Of a stretch of 64,000 bases of DNA, positions 46,286-59,495 are shown in pieces. Source of the DNA: Rhizoctonia solani (lineage: Eukaryota > Basidiomycota > Agaricomycetes > Cantharellales > Ceratobasidiaceae); NCBI RefSeq assembly GCF_016906535.1, contig NC_057377.1, positions 1,612,001 to 1,676,000 on the forward strand, written 5' to 3'. Position 1 is the first letter of the stretch. Each line of letters begins with the position of its first letter. The notes under the pieces were generated by a model that saw only the letters and a list, made by a program, of their open reading frames with translations, was not told where the DNA came from and did no database searches. A program made the translations under genes and the position numbers.

Positions 46286-48138
46286 TCACTCCTCCTTTTT
46301 AACAGCATCCTTCCACTCCCCGTGCTCGTCTTTCTTCCTAACCGTGAAGCATGCGATGCCAAGATAGTTTGTGATGTCGTTAATCACAGCAATACAGAAC
46401 CTGCCATAGGCCAAGAAAGAGGCCCCAAGAGAGATTAAAATAAATAAGAGAGGATTCGAGTGCAGAACAGGGGCCCTATAAGTTATTTGATAAATATATG
46501 CTTATAGTCGTTGAGCCGCAAGCCAGCTTACCGACCAAACAATCTCCAGCTCCACGCATCCACTAGACTTATGGTGGCCCAAATCCATCCTGCATCAAAC
46601 ATAGGGAACGGCTGGTGCGTCACATGCGCCAAGATTATTCGCCCAACCTGGTGGGCAAACTGCAACCCCCACATGCACAAGAACGGAACAAATGCAGGAC
46701 TGTGTAATAGTAGATCCTTTCCTGGCGCAATTTGAACTGCGGTGAATCCCTTGTGCGGGTCTACGGTACTATCCGCCGGGGTAATAGGATTCGAAGTGAG
46801 GTGAGAGGAAGGTGTGAGAGGGGCAGCGAGCCAAAGGATGTGGAGGGCAGTGGAAACGATGAAGGGAATGAGTCGAACGAGAGGGGTAATTGGGGATTCG
46901 TTATTTTTGCGGCACGACTTTAAAACATTCATGTACCTTGTTACAAATAATTAGGTGCATGGCTTATTGAGAACATGATCAGCACTTACGATGCTGCAAT
47001 GTTTCCTATCAGCCCAACGGCCCCCAGGACCATCAGCGTCTCATTTACTTTCAAATCGCCAACCAATCCTTTCACATTGAGCACTCCTGGGAGGAAGTCC
47101 GTTACCGGGCGATCCCAAGTCGAGGGTCCTGTGACACAGTGTTCGTCAGTCGCTCCACGCCCATTCAAGATTAGGAATGGACTGACCGTAGGCCCCAGTC
47201 AATATGTACAAACCAACAATCATAATAATACCCTCCACTGGACCAGAGAAGTATCCCAAATACAAGGTTCCGGTATGAAATTCTTCCCATGTGGTGAGGT
47301 AGAAATTGGCGAGCGTAGCGATTTGAGAAGAAATGGGCCACCAAGATCGACCGAGGTTAAGCGCGCGACAAGCGAGAATCACTTCGAGCTGCAGAATTCG
47401 GTTAAGTTTGAAAGCAAGGCAGATAGAAGACACGGACTGTTGTATTCAATGCGTCACACCCGTGGTCGAACATCTGGCCTAGAGGCCCTGCCATGCCCGT
47501 TCGGCGAGCTTGCTTGCTGTATCCGGGGTTTAGAGATAAGATAGAAGAACGGGCCGAGGGTGCTCACCCGTCAATGGCATCAAAGGACTGATACCAGAAG
47601 AGACCCGCAGCCCAGCTGTTTAAGAAAGATAGGAGTTCAAAAAGGAAAGTTGAGGTAAATGCGCATAATGGCAAGGCCCGCATGGATTAATTTATAAATA
47701 CGAATAAACCGGACCTCGCATATGCCAAGACTCACGTAAAGTAGACCCACTGCGGTGGACCACTAGCACCTGCCTTTTCTGTCAAGTACGCAGCGTCATA
47801 GTAGAGCAAGGTGGCAAAGTTGGTCAACACGAGACAAAGCCCAAGGAAAGTAATCTTCCCAAAAAAAAAAAAACCCGTATCAGATCGGGCCAGGCTCTGA
47901 CACATATGAAGCCTAAACTCACAGTATTAGGTGCAATGGTCCTCGGCCAAATCTTTACAAACTGGTTCCAGAACGGATTGAGAACGTAATTGCTCAGCAG
48001 TGATCTATTTTGCCGCATCAAGTCAACACCATTCAATTTGGCACAGTACACACATACTTACTTGTCGACGCCAGAGTATTTGTATTTCTTGAGATTTTCA
48101 AGAGCATGCTCGGGCACGTAGCCTTCAAAGAGCCCCAT
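46286..48138 (-). CDS. CDP-alcohol phosphatidyltransferase (choline/ethanolamine phosphotransferase)
   Basis: The multi-exon gene starts MGLFEGYVPEHALENLKKYK (exon 48062-48138) and continues SLLSNYVLNPFWNQFVKIWP, RTIAPNT. The family catalytic signature D-G-x2-A-R-x8-G-x3-D-x3-D is visible as [27 protein letters not shown], split over two introns. Several membrane spans follow (PVEGIIMIVGLYILTG, LIPFIVSTALHILWLAAPL, LFILISLGASFLAYG). It ends in a charged tail, DAVKKEE. The enzyme transfers phosphocholine or phosphoethanolamine from the CDP form to diacylglycerol in the ER/Golgi, the last Kennedy-pathway step. Which alcohol it prefers cannot be told. A 13-base A tract sits in an early intron near 47862. 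Confidence 0.93.
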
Positions 48139-48745
48139 CGTCGTGGATGATAACAATTGAAAAGTTTTGACGTCACCGGTTTTTTAATATAAAATATTTT
48201 TCCCCATTCGGACAATTCGGCGCTTGGGTGCACAAATCAAATTGATGTTAGTTCAAAACTTGAACTCGGCTTTCGTCATCAGGACGATCCTGAAGCTTAT
48301 TATGACTACTGCGTGAGACTTGACTGATTGATCGTGCTTGTAGAATACCCTCATCGCCTCTATGCATTCGGAAATTCCAACGATTCATCTAAAACCACGC
48401 CAGTCATCTCCTTGACAAACCGGGCCGACGGTTGCTGCGGTTGACTGCCTCACAGCCATCCGACGATTAACAGCCTTGACCAATTCATCACTCCCCAACA
48501 TCTTCCGTTCTATAATAAATCTCGAGTCTTGGTATATTAGAAGCTAGTATCGGGGCTATGATGTTTCGCGTCGCGCGCATCGCGCGTTACCCGGCCTGCG
48601 CTGTTCTGAACACTCGTCTATCGATACACGAGGGTTTATATACTGAGATGATGAACCGACGGTGAGCAACAACTCAATTTCTTCGGACTCTTCACACTTA
48701 CCCATACGGACACTTTGTTTTTTTTTTATAGATTGCCAGCGGACA
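48139..48745. promoter_or_regulatory. Divergent promoter region, phosphotransferase / RTA1-like gene
   Basis: A 607-bp gap lies between two divergent starts. A run of T residues near 48718-48727 lies just upstream of the RTA1-like ATG. No clear TATA box is seen. Confidence 0.4.
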
Positions 48746-50008
48746 ATGTTTTTCTCTAAATCTCGTTTTGTTTCTTTGTTTGTTGGGGTGGTTTTGCAGA
48801 GTGTATACGTATTAGCTCAGTCCGATTCTACCACGAAGGAGACCCGTAAGTGCTGCGATCACTCGTTTGATAGAGGACTAATGTTGGTGTATTAACAGCC
48901 CTCAAGTACACACCCAATAAAACAGCCGCTATAATCGCAGGGTCACTATACATGCTTACAGCCGGTGCGATGTGCATTTGGGGAACACGGTACTGGGGCC
49001 GGTACATGCTTTCCATGATCATAGGCTCAGCATGCTACGCTGGGGGCCTGTACCTTCGTCTCAGTGAGCCCATTCTATGCCCCACCTTCTTTGGGCATTC
49101 TAATTGATATGTTGGCAGTCGTGGGAGAAGACATGGGAAGCGTGATGAAATACGCTACTATGAACTTGATCATCCTACTTTCACCCTGTGGATTCATTGC
49201 TGGTGTTTATATGCTCCTTGGACGACTTGCGATCCACCTCGACGCGACCGACTTTTTGCTTATTAGGCCGAACATTCTGACCAAAGTCTTTGTGGTGCGT
49301 TTCTTCCTAGTTACTTTTGAATTGTTGACTCATTCTGGCGTGGTAGATTTCTGATGTCTTGACATTTTTCATGCAAGCTGCCGGAGGAGGTATGACAGCC
49401 GGCGACGATGCGAACATGAGGAATATTGGCGGCAAAGTTCGTCCTTCCTTACTCTCGCTTGATATCCAATTTGTACTCACGTCGGTACAGGTCTTCCTCG
49501 TTGGTCTAGTTGCCCAGTTGATTTCTTTCCTGGGATACACGCTCATCTTTGGCATCTTTGTGTACCGCCTCTGGACTCTGCGTCGCAACGAATGGAACTC
49601 GCGTCCTCATGGAATCATGAGTCATTGGTTGGCTCTGGTCGTTGCGATGGCCCTGAGCTGTCAAAATATCATTGTATGTGGTTGCTTTCTTCTGCTTGTG
49701 TACTCTGACTTATGACTGGTACTTCAAGGTCCGCTCGGTATTTCGTGTAATCGAGAACGCGCAGGGACGTAATGGAATTTTCGCCACCCAGGAGCAATAC
49801 TTTTACATGATGGATGTTGTAGTCCTTTGGGTCGCCGTCAGGTCCGTCGTTTCTCGCTCTTCTCTCTCTATACCAATATGCTGACAGTTGACATAGCGTG
49901 TTCATGGTAACCTGGCCACCAAAATATCTCACCGGTTACGCTGCCATGGCCGGAAAGAGAGGCAGCAACAGTCACGTCGAATTGATGTCCACCTCATCGA
50001 GGTTTTAA
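48746..50008 (+). CDS. RTA1-like 7-TM protein (lipid-translocating exporter family)
   Basis: Seven exons (48746-48845, 48899-49063, 49119-49294, 49347-49436, 49491-49673, 49729-49841, 49897-50008) give 312 aa. A signal-like N-terminus (MFFSKSRFVSLFVGVVLQSV) precedes YTPNKTAAIIAGSLYMLTAG, MLSMIIGSACYAGGLYLRL, NLIILLSPCGFIAGVYMLLG and a conserved RTA1 block, FFMQAAGGGMTAG. Later spans are FLVGLVAQLISFLGYTLIFG and RSVFRVIENAQG followed by FYMMDVVVLWVAVSVFM. The family includes yeast Rta1 and Rsb1, linked to sterol-drug resistance and sphingoid-base handling at the plasma membrane. The exact function here is unknown. Confidence 0.93.
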
Positions 50009-51236
50009 CATTTGACTTTTTTTTTGGCTTCGGCTGATCATGCAAGGTGGTCTTGCCTTATCTTTATGCAATGACGGTGCTGCCACATACCTTGGCTTCC
50101 GCTCCACAGTCGCACCCCGTCGCGCCCTCGGAATCGATATTGTATTTCACCCACATCTTCCTCACCCCCACATCGCATCCTGTTTATTTTTCACGTATTT
50201 TCTATTTCCGCCTTTTCAAGGTGCATACTTTATTTCTTACTGCTCACAACACGGACTCTTCCCTCTCGCTCGTTCCTTCCTTGTTCACACGATTTTTTGC
50301 CGAACCGGCGTAAATTGACGATTACCATTCGCCGTATAAATTTAGAAACGCCGAGTGAGGGGAACTGGCTCGCTACTTGAAATTACCCCTCTTCCGCCAA
50401 GTTGTAATTGACGTTTCATCAGTCGCGTGAGCGAGACAGTCCCCCCGAATTTTCATTTTCATTTCGTAGCACCGGCAATCGGACACCTACGACTTCCATA
50501 ATCCTAATATGGGGTTTATTAGACCCAATAGAAGCACCCCTGTTTGAACGGGCCCCACATTTCTGACGATCGTTTGCTTTCATATTCTCTACCTTGATCT
50601 CTCATCCGAAGAATCGTGCCAGCTCATTTGTTGGGACTGACATCATGGTATATCATGGTTCGGCCGCGTTGATACGGATTGGCACAGGATCAATGGCGCA
50701 ACCGTTGAATTCGGAGAGATATTCGGAGTGGGAGGGATGGGTTGGAAGGACAATATCCGCCGAGGAACATGCGAGAGATAAAACCTGCTTGCGAGGTCGG
50801 CCGATGTGCAAAGAGATCTCGTAAATGGAATTTATTCTGTACTTTATATATGTTTACATGGGGACGATTGTTGACGCTGGCGAGACTCGTAACCGGTGGT
50901 GAATCCGGGGGTGGACCGGTGCGGGGAAGGCACACCCGCTCAAGCGCCGAGACTGGGTCCCCCTCTCCCCTTCTTTGGACCACGGCCAAGCAAGGCACAG
51001 CAGCAAGTCCAGACACAATCACGAACGGGCTAGACACGGTCTCATATAGACTATTGGCTTATCGCGGGGTAAGGGGAGTGAGGTGGATGTGCGGAGATGC
51101 AAGTTGGACCCGGATAAGCGAATTGGGAATTGGCTGGGGGTCCATATAGAGCGAGGTGGGATCGAGATCTGAGTTACCCTCCGTGTCCCCGCCTGTCCTG
51201 TCCTGTCCTGCCCTCCTCCTCTCCCCCTCCGTCAGC
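50009..51236. other. Intergenic with CT-rich leader upstream of siroheme synthase
   Basis: No gene is supported; frames near 50040-50320 are CT/T-rich artefacts. A pyrimidine-rich tract at about 51181-51231 (repeated TCCTG units then CTCCTCCTCT) lies immediately before the ATG. Such tracts are common in strongly transcribed fungal promoters or 5' leaders. Confidence 0.5.
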
Positions 51237-53669
51237 ATGGTCCGATATCCAGAGCCGACAAGAGGTGCATCGTTGCTGATCGCACTAAAGCCAACACGGA
51301 AGCCGATACTTGTCGTCGGATCGGGATCGCTCGCCGCAAGCCGTATTTTCAGTGCGTTGGAGGCAGATGCGGACGTACTGATTGCCTCGCGAGGCTCTAT
51401 CCGACACGCATGCGAGGAAGTACAATGGAGAGTCTACCATGGCGATGCGGAATGGCTCGATGCGACCGATGCAGTCCAAGACGATCCGGACCAGCAGCAG
51501 ACCACGTTCGGAGCCCTACTAGACGCGAATCCCGCCATCCAGCTCGTGTGCGTCACCGATACACTCAATGCCACCGAGGCTCTCCCCAAGCGCTCTGCTG
51601 CGTCAGCAAAGGCCATTGCCAGAGCGTGCAGAGACAGACGCATATGGGTCAATGTCGCTGATATGCCGTCCCTCTGTGATTTTACGTTTCCGGCCACACA
51701 CCGATTCGCTCTTTCCTCCCAGTCCACCGACGATCCCAATTTGCGCACTGTTGATATCAAGGGGTCCGCACTTCAGCTTGCTGTCACTGCCAACGGCCAC
51801 GGATGCCGCCTCGCCTCTCGTCTCAAACGCGAAGTCGTCGCTCGATTGCCTCGTAATGTCGGGGACGCAGTCGACAATGTCGGCCGACTCAGACTTCTCG
51901 CCCGTTCCGAGGATGAAGATCCAGAGGCGCTGAGTTCGGCCATGACCATGCACGACTCGGGCGTGCAATTTTTCGATGAAGATGATTCCAGTCCGATTAA
52001 TAAGCCCGTTCCCCAGCGGTCTCACGACGAGTCCCCAGCCGAGCGCTGTGCGAGACGTATGAGATGGGTTGCCCAGCTCAGCGAGTATACGCCTCTGGAG
52101 CAGCTCGCGAGCATGGACAAGGCGGGAATGAAGGAGGTGCTCGAGTCGCGTCTTCCAGCCAAGCCAAGCGGGACTGGTAAATGCGGACGTGGAAGATCCA
52201 ATTCGCCGCTCAAGTCGGACCCGACTAAACCCCCCGCGGAGCCAGAAACGAGTATTCCCAGTCGCCATCACCTCGCACTTGACCCGCCCCCTCGCTCCGA
52301 TCCTACTTCCGGTCGTATCATCCTCGTTGGCTCTGGACCTGGTCACCCTGCGCTCCTTACACGTGCCGCACATCATGCCATCACCAATCTTGCCACACTT
52401 GTTCTCGCTGATAAACTCGTCCCCGGAGAAATCATGGCTATTATACCTAAACACGTCGAGGTGCGTTTCCTTTCAGTCCACTATATAGAATTCGCATCCA
52501 ACCGGTCCACAGGTCAAGGTAGCCAAGAAATACCCGGGCAACGCTGAACACGCCCAAGACGAGTTTATCCAACTTGCCATCCAAGGAGCCAGAGCTGGGA
52601 AATGCGTCATCAGAGTGCGTCTACCTCGTAGTTGCTCCGTCTCTTTTTACTTAGCCCCCCTTGGCAGTTGAAACAGGGCGACCCTTACCTCTACGGACGA
52701 GGCGGCGAAGAACTCCTCGCGTTCCAAGCCGCCGAACCACCACTCGCGCACCCACCACTCGTGATACCCGGAATCTCATCCGCACTCTCCGCCCCGCTCC
52801 TATCCACCATCCCCGTCACCCAGCGCAACGTTGCCGACTCGCTCGTCATTTGCACCGCCGTCGGAAAGGGCGGAAAGGGCGGGATCGTATGGGGCTACGA
52901 GCGCGCACGGTCGCTCGTTATTCTCATGGGCGTCGCCAGACTGGGGGAACTTGTTAGGTGCTTGGTCACTGGGAGCAGCGAAGGCGCGGTAATCGGCGGC
53001 GGCGGTGTAGCAAAACGGCTAGTTGGCGGGTTGTCAAGTACGAAACCTGTCCCAGTCGTCCCCGTCGCACCTGTGCCTCCTTCAACTTCTTCAGCACCCG
53101 CACAATCGAATAGCTCCAGACCCACCCCGACCCCCATCTCCACCACCACCACCACCTCGACTCCTCCACCCAACTCGACATTGACATCAACACCACAACC
53201 TCCCTCTCCAAACCCCAACGCGCCACCCACACCCATCACATCCCCACTCACCCTCTCCGGCCCGGTCTACCCGCCCTCGACGCCCATCGCGATCATCGAA
53301 CGCGCCTCGATGCCGGACCAAAGGCTCATCGCGACGAGTCTGGACAGGATCGAACGCGCACTGGAGCGCGAGGGCGGCGGGAGACCTCCGGGTATGATTA
53401 TCGTTGGCTGGGCCGTCGTCGCGCTCGCCCAGAGTCAGGTCCATTCTCGAACGCCATCATCACCATTGCCACCACCACCACCATCGTCGTCGTCGTCGTC
53501 GGCGGCACCGCCAAGAGACGGAGGGATTCTGGATATCAAGGGAGACGGTCTAGGCGCGTACGACGAGACGCGGGATCGGGAGAGACTCGAGCGGTGGTTG
53601 GGTGGGAGGGAGTACGTGACTCGTGAGGGCATGGAAGATGGATGGGAGGTGTTTGCCGGTTTGGCGTGA
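51237..53669 (+). CDS. Siroheme synthase: Met8-like NAD domain fused to uroporphyrinogen-III C-methyltransferase
   Basis: Three exons (51237-52460, 52513-52614, 52668-53669) give 775 aa. The N-terminal Rossmann domain (KPILVVGSGSLAASRIFSAL, then WVNVADMPSLCDFTFPA) resembles precorrin-2 dehydrogenase/ferrochelatase (Met8). The C-terminal domain starts GRIILVGSGPGHPALLTRAA; most relatives have GPGDP, so His replaces Asp. It continues LVLADKLVPGEIM, LKQGDPYLYGRGGEELL, VIPGISSALSAPL, IPVTQRNVADSLVICTA and LVILMGVARLGEL, all uroporphyrinogen-III methyltransferase motifs. The product siroheme is the cofactor of sulfite and nitrite reductases. A Pro/Thr/Ser-rich insert (residues about 565-645) interrupts the methyltransferase domain before IAIIERASMPDQRLIATSLD. 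A second Pro/Ser stretch, with (TCG)n codons, lies near residues 697-728. Confidence 0.93.
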
Positions 53670-56323
53670 TCGAGTCGTAGTCGGGAGGCCCCTCCCTGCG
53701 TACTTGGCTTGGTTTCTTTGTCTTTCTTTCTCGGTGGTTGACGGCGAGGCGGTACGACTTGAGGGCTGGAAGTGAGATGTATGTATATCACTCTAGACGT
53801 TCATGGACTGGACTTGTTTTTATTTGGCCTTTCTTCCCTAATTCTCGTTGTTGTGGTTATTTTCCGCTTTGTTGGTGGATAGATCGTCTGAAATGATAGT
53901 TTATTGAAGTGAACTTGCAACTGCTTTTTCCGGGGGCAGTGGGTGAGATGCATAGCTTGATGTCCCTGCTGTAATCGGTCTAACCCGACCCAGTCTCATC
54001 TTCCTCTCTCTCTAACCACCCCAAAATCAGTGGCGGTTTACGGTACTCGTACTGTGTGCTACTGATACAACCCAACACGCGCCTCGACCCCCCCCCCCTC
54101 CAAAAACAGCTGTCTAATCGAGTCCACACGGTCCAATGGGCTCCCCCTTCCTTATTTCAAACCTTATCCCTCGGTGCCTGGTCCATTTTAAGCAATAGCC
54201 CCGGGTGTGGCCAGGACCGACAAGAAAAAGGATCGCGAAAGTTTTGGGAACTTGAACTTTGGAGACACCACCACCACTTATCTGATGAGATCCATTCAAG
54301 TATATATATCTCATTTATGACGGCGTGTACCGTCGTTTCTCCTTTCCATGATTCCCCCTTTTTGTGTCCGTTTTTATGGCCGCAAGGGGTTAAACTTCTT
54401 TCGGCCAGTCCGAATCTTGTCTTTCCTGTGGGCGCGAGCACCGCACGAGTACAGAGAATCGGTATCCCGACGGCACACAGGGACGATGCCGAGATGCAGA
54501 TTGATAAAAATACCACTAGCCAAAAATATTTACTGGCCGCTCCCGCGCGCGCATATACACAACACGCGCGCGATTTCAAGTTTTTTTTTTTTTCAAGTCC
54601 CGACAATCCGCACTCTTGGGAGGAGTTTCGTCTGTGTATAATTTACCTTGAGACAAAAAACTGAAACTGGCCGCTTTTGATCCATGACATCTCAAGCAAC
54701 GCTAGCTCGGTGGATTCCATGAAAGGGCACGATCATCTACAAGTACGTAACTACCGGAGTGGGCTGGGGGGGCACTATGCGAGGTCCCATGCACGAGCAT
54801 GGAAAGAAACACAAACCAACACTCGATCTGTGTACCGTTATTTTTTTTCACGGACACACCCGAGGAGCCAGCTATATGGTGGGTATTTGGCATAAGCCGA
54901 CGAGAGCTCTCCGCAGTTAAGGCTATGCCTAACAGAACGTCACTTTTTTTTTTTTTATCTAGTGGCTGAATATCTAAACGTGCTTGTTGGACGGCGCCAA
55001 CCGTCGAAGGACTCGGACGAGCCTGTGCCGAGCTTCGTCCAAGATTCTGCGGTCAGGGTATGCCGAGGCCGTAGTTCAAGTTCCGCTATGCATCGGAAGA
55101 AAAAGAATACTGAGGGGCGGAGAGAACGGGGACTCGGTGCAAACAGGCGTATGGCTGAACATCGAGTAGTCGTGTAGATTTGCCACTCGAACAACTAGGC
55201 CAGGGTGGATTGAACTACCTTGGCCTGCCCTCTATCAAATTCGGATACATACGTATGAATAGAGTGCAAAGTTCGACAACTCACGTATCGGGCGTTGACA
55301 ACGAAACCACGTGTCGTATCGGTCCGAACTGGCAGCGGCACTTGTCGAGCCTGAAGCGATAGGCGCCAGTTGGACGGGATCCATCGCTAAGCGCGCGACT
55401 TTTGTCCATAGAATGTTTAAGGCGACTAGCGGCCTCGGGCAGTATGATGACAGGCCTCTTTGCTTGTCGGGATTATTTGAGAGAATCTACATTATCTGAC
55501 TGGAGCGTTGCTTCTCTTCTCTAACTTGAAGATCGAGCCTGGGAGCCCTTGAGCGGTGAGTGGACTGAATAGCTGCGTGAGCCGTGCATTAAGATCGTGA
55601 TCGACAAACTCACCAGTTTACCGGCTCTGGGGCATTCTCGATGACAGGCTGCAAACAGTCATCACCAGGGTTTTAATGAGCCAATCTTTCCAACACCGAT
55701 CACGATCGGGTAGTGGATCTTCAATGTAATTAAGGCGGTGGCAGTTGTAAGCCTAAATCTTTGACACACTCAATTTAGGTGAGGATCACCAGGGTAAGGG
55801 CAGAATATTAGCGGCTTTCCGGTGTTCCGGACCTGAAACCAGGTCATAAGAAAACCGTGTTCTTGGCGATAGGTCATCCCTATTGCAACTCTATCCTCTA
55901 CTTTAGGCCAACAAAAAAACGCACCCCATCGTTGAGTTGCTTAAGTCTAGGTGAGAATCTGGTTGAAATCTGCCCATATATGCGCCCAAGGGTTAGCTTC
56001 GGGTCTCACCGAAGCTGATTCTCATTGGGAACCCGGTATCTAAGCGAGGATTTCTCGCCAGGAATGTAAACCAATCAGGTAGGCGCGCTTCCTAGCCAAC
56101 TTTGCTATGTTCATCCCAATACATGAATGAAATGGATATCAAGCTATATACTTAGGCATATATATGTTTGACATGTACATGGATAACGGGCATATGAAAC
56201 GGACTATACAATAATACAGCAAAATTTCTAAAATGCATCGGCCCAAAAACATAGGGTCAAAGTAGTCCATATATATTTACAGCATACTGTCTTCAAAAAT
56301 AGCAATTGTTCGATACTAGCAAA
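53670..56323. other. Long gene-poor stretch (2.65 kb)
   Basis: The longest open frame, 54056-54664 plus strand (202 codons), has low-complexity, non-protein-like composition, including translation of a T tract. I regard it as chance. Homopolymer runs occur near 54088 (C), 54580 (T), 54841 (T) and 54945 (T). No RNA gene or repeat family was recognised. Confidence 0.5.
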
Positions 56324-57393
56324 TCAGAGAGTCGGACTGTCACTGCAGGGACTCGAATCTGAGACTAAGAACTCCTGCTTAAGCGGAAGTCTCGATGAAA
56401 TCCGCTGTCGGAGCTGGAAGCGTAATCAATATGAAAAGCGTATGGACGACTGCATAGAGTTGATTTACCTTTGTCCCCACAGGCTCTCTAATCGTGTGAG
56501 CGTTCGAGCACAATTCATCTTTGGCCCAATGCCTCGCCCTCGCGTCGGTTCGACGGAACGTTTGGCCACATCCAAGGCATTCGTAAGGCTTCTCATTCGC
56601 TAGGTGTTATATTTAGCTGTCCGAATAGGCATGACATCTCAATAACCGGACTCACTATGTAGACGCATATGCCGGTTGATATCGTGAAGCCGAGTCATTT
56701 GTACTGGGCAAAAATCGCAAGAATACTGAGCGCGCTATATCAATGAGTGTCAGAGGCTATTCTAGGAACAATTGTCATAACAAATACCAAGTGAGGTTTG
56801 CTACTCTTCCTCTTACCGCGAGCTCGTGTGGGTGTTGTAGTGTCTCGGGTACTGGGGCACGAAGGGAGATTGGTACTACTCTTGCTTGAAAAATCTGGCA
56901 GAAGTGTGGTCGCTGTCTTGTCAAATAAGGACAGCGGAACGAGTGGCGGGCTTGAGGTTGAATCGAGCTTTAAGTAACTCCATGGCATTTCTGACCAGTG
57001 ATCATGATGGCGATTGAACAATTGGAGTTCCTGATTGTTTGGTGAACCTTGATAGCGATCTGTATGGATGTCGCTTAAACCTAACTCCCAAGGAGTTTGC
57101 GAGATGGCTAACGCTTTTAGCATACGAGTGATGATGACGATAGTTTGCCGCATACCAGGGTGATCCAATGGGTTCCCGAAAGCCATGTCTTTATACGAAG
57201 ACGCTCCAACCTTGTCCCAGTCGAAGTTGATATTGTGGCTTGCCTGCTGGATTAGAGTTGTTGCGTCAAGGTATTTGTGATGAGAAGTCCAAAATGGGCT
57301 CCAGAGTGGGTGAATGCAAGGATACTGAAAGAACCGGTTAATCGATAGCTCGAGGGCAAAACAACAAAGAGCTCAAACTTCAGAACGTACCAT
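56324..57393 (-). CDS. C2H2 zinc-finger protein 1
   Basis: The probable start is an ATG at 57391-57393 as a 3-nt exon, joined by GTACGT...TTTCAG to YPCIHPLWSPFWTSHHKYLD. The long middle exon ends at a basic patch TPTRARGKRKSSKPHL, which may be a nuclear signal. Two fingers follow: CDFCPVQMTRLHDINRHMRL-H (C-x2-C-x12-H-x3-H) and CLGCGQTFRRTDARARHWAK. In the second finger, the position for the second His (three residues after the first) is Asp, and a Cys lies two residues on, so it may bind zinc as C2HC or be weakened. The last exon starts LRQRISSRLPLKQ and stops at 56324. It probably binds DNA in the nucleus. Paralogue at 61441-62399. Confidence 0.82.
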
Positions 57394-59495
57394 TGATGAA
57401 GCTGGTCTGATGAATTAGTAGGACGAAGAGAGGGAAACAAACACACCCACAGAGAGATGCGGCATGAGTCTTTTTATAGAGTAGCGCTCATAGTAGTATT
57501 CCCAGTCTCGAGTTTGACAAATCACCCTGACGTTACGCCTTGAGTATCTAATGGCGACAGTCCCGTTTCCCAGCCATGAGCTAACCGATTAATCCATGTG
57601 GATATCACTTGGCTCTGGAAGCACCATCGAAATCAGATCCATGCAATCTGAACGCTGTCAACTTTGTACGAATTCAACGGAGATAGAATCGTGTTCGTAA
57701 TGAATATGGCGGCATTCGGAAACACCTACGGGAATCGGAGGTTTTGGGGGTTTGTTTGTGGTGCAGAGACTAAACTGTAATGTTTACGGAATCAAATAGG
57801 GCTAGTGTGCTGAAGGGATGACGGAGTGACGAAACAAATTTGCAAAGCAGTATACGTGCAACCCCAACCGAGACCATGAAAAATGGGAACTTCACCATGA
57901 TTCGATGTTTGGTTAAATCAAAACATCCTAGCGGGACGGTGGCTGAATGCTCTCGCAAGAGAGGTATTTCAGGAAGGGAGGTGTCAAGATGTACAGGCTC
58001 TACTGAGATCTATGTAGGGCCTATAGTATCATTCGAAAAGGGCTCTATACCGGTAGCATGTCAATTTAAGCTGGCTAATCTTCAGCCAGGAACGCTCGCG
58101 TTGTGCCTCTTTGTTATGCATATATCACTTCAGATGACATCATGAGGATGATGCGCACGCGGGAATGTTACTGACTATGGGTCTGAAGTAAGCAGCCATT
58201 CTTGGGGTCTAGATCTGCAAAACGAGTTTTGATCGAGAGAATAGTGTGTATAGTGAGTGATCATATATACGGGGTGCTCGTGATAGCGACAATCTAGGTT
58301 AAATTCAGTGCTCTCAGGTGCTCCGCTGCTCATCAGTTCATATGACCAAGGAACGATAACCGCAGAGCGCCAGCTAAAAAGGCAGGTCTTCGCTATCGTG
58401 CTTGTTAGAGTTCCTCCATAGAGCTCAGGAGTAATCCCGAGTGCGATTGAGAAGGGGTGACTTTCGTCGGTCCCGATATCTAACTCTCATTCTCATCGAG
58501 AGTGGTACCAAATGACGTAGCACAAAGTATACTGGTGGATACATCATTGCGATACCTGGGGCACTGCAATGTGATTTTGGCAACAGCAACCATTGGTTCA
58601 TTAAACAAAGTCAACGTGGGCTACGTTCGCACTAGAATAGCGATGTTTTAAGATCGGGAGCTTATTCCTAGGATTTGTAAGCATCATAGTCGGGGTAGCG
58701 CCCGACGTGCTTGATACCTCAGGACCAGGGACTCGCGTACACATGCACATAAATATCATAACAAATGGTGGCCGGGGTTTGGATATGGTAGTGCATCACA
58801 ATGTTGGTTCGCGCGCGGGAATCAAGCGGCAGAATGTGATCTTCTGCCGTCGGTCTACTCCGACGGTACAAGCTTTGAATTCACTACTATGACATCACCA
58901 ATTTAAGCCTAGCTTACTTATTTGGACGATCTGGATCTATATAGGGGAAATGTTATGTTGGTGTTAAGCTTAAGGACTTGAGTTATGTAAAGCAGTAAGT
59001 GGGAGTACGATCGCGGAAAATTCGGGATTCGTATGATTAACATTCCCATAAGGCTTACTCGAGGCTTTGACAGCTTCAGAACCAGGACGACTCAAGTAAC
59101 CTTGCCGCTAACTGAGGTTTCACAAAGTACCTTACTCCTGGAACGATAACAATTAGCGCCCAAAACTTTCGGGAATCCCGCTGGCACGGCAACACCCTCA
59201 CCCAAGTCGGTGAAAAAAGCGCTAGAATTGAACCAATCTATCTATAATTCTGATTCTCGGCGCAAACATGTCTCGATTGGCAAGCACGCCTGTTAGGTTA
59301 GGGTCAAATTTCTGATTGGGTTATGGTGTGTCATGGATATGACACCAAGGCGTGTGGGCTGCGGAATGTTCCCCATGCGATCATTCCTTTGGCAAATCCA
59401 ATTTGCGCCAGAAATGCTTTAGTAAATTATGAACGCACGTGGTGAGTTTAAATGAATCGTTTTGTATACACTATAGGCTCAATCCTGGTGCTTCC
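57394..59495. other. Gene-poor stretch (2.1 kb)
   Basis: No coding structure with splice support was found. Small frames at 57840-58145 and 58707-58892 look random. No repeat or RNA gene was recognised. Confidence 0.5.

Noticed and set aside
52895..53251. Gly/Val-rich minus-strand frame
   Set aside because: It is the antisense of the Pro/Thr/Ser insert in siroheme synthase.
54056..54664. 202-codon open frame on the plus strand
   Set aside because: Its composition is not protein-like, it includes a translated T tract, it has no domain or signal peptide, and the minus strand is open over the same region.
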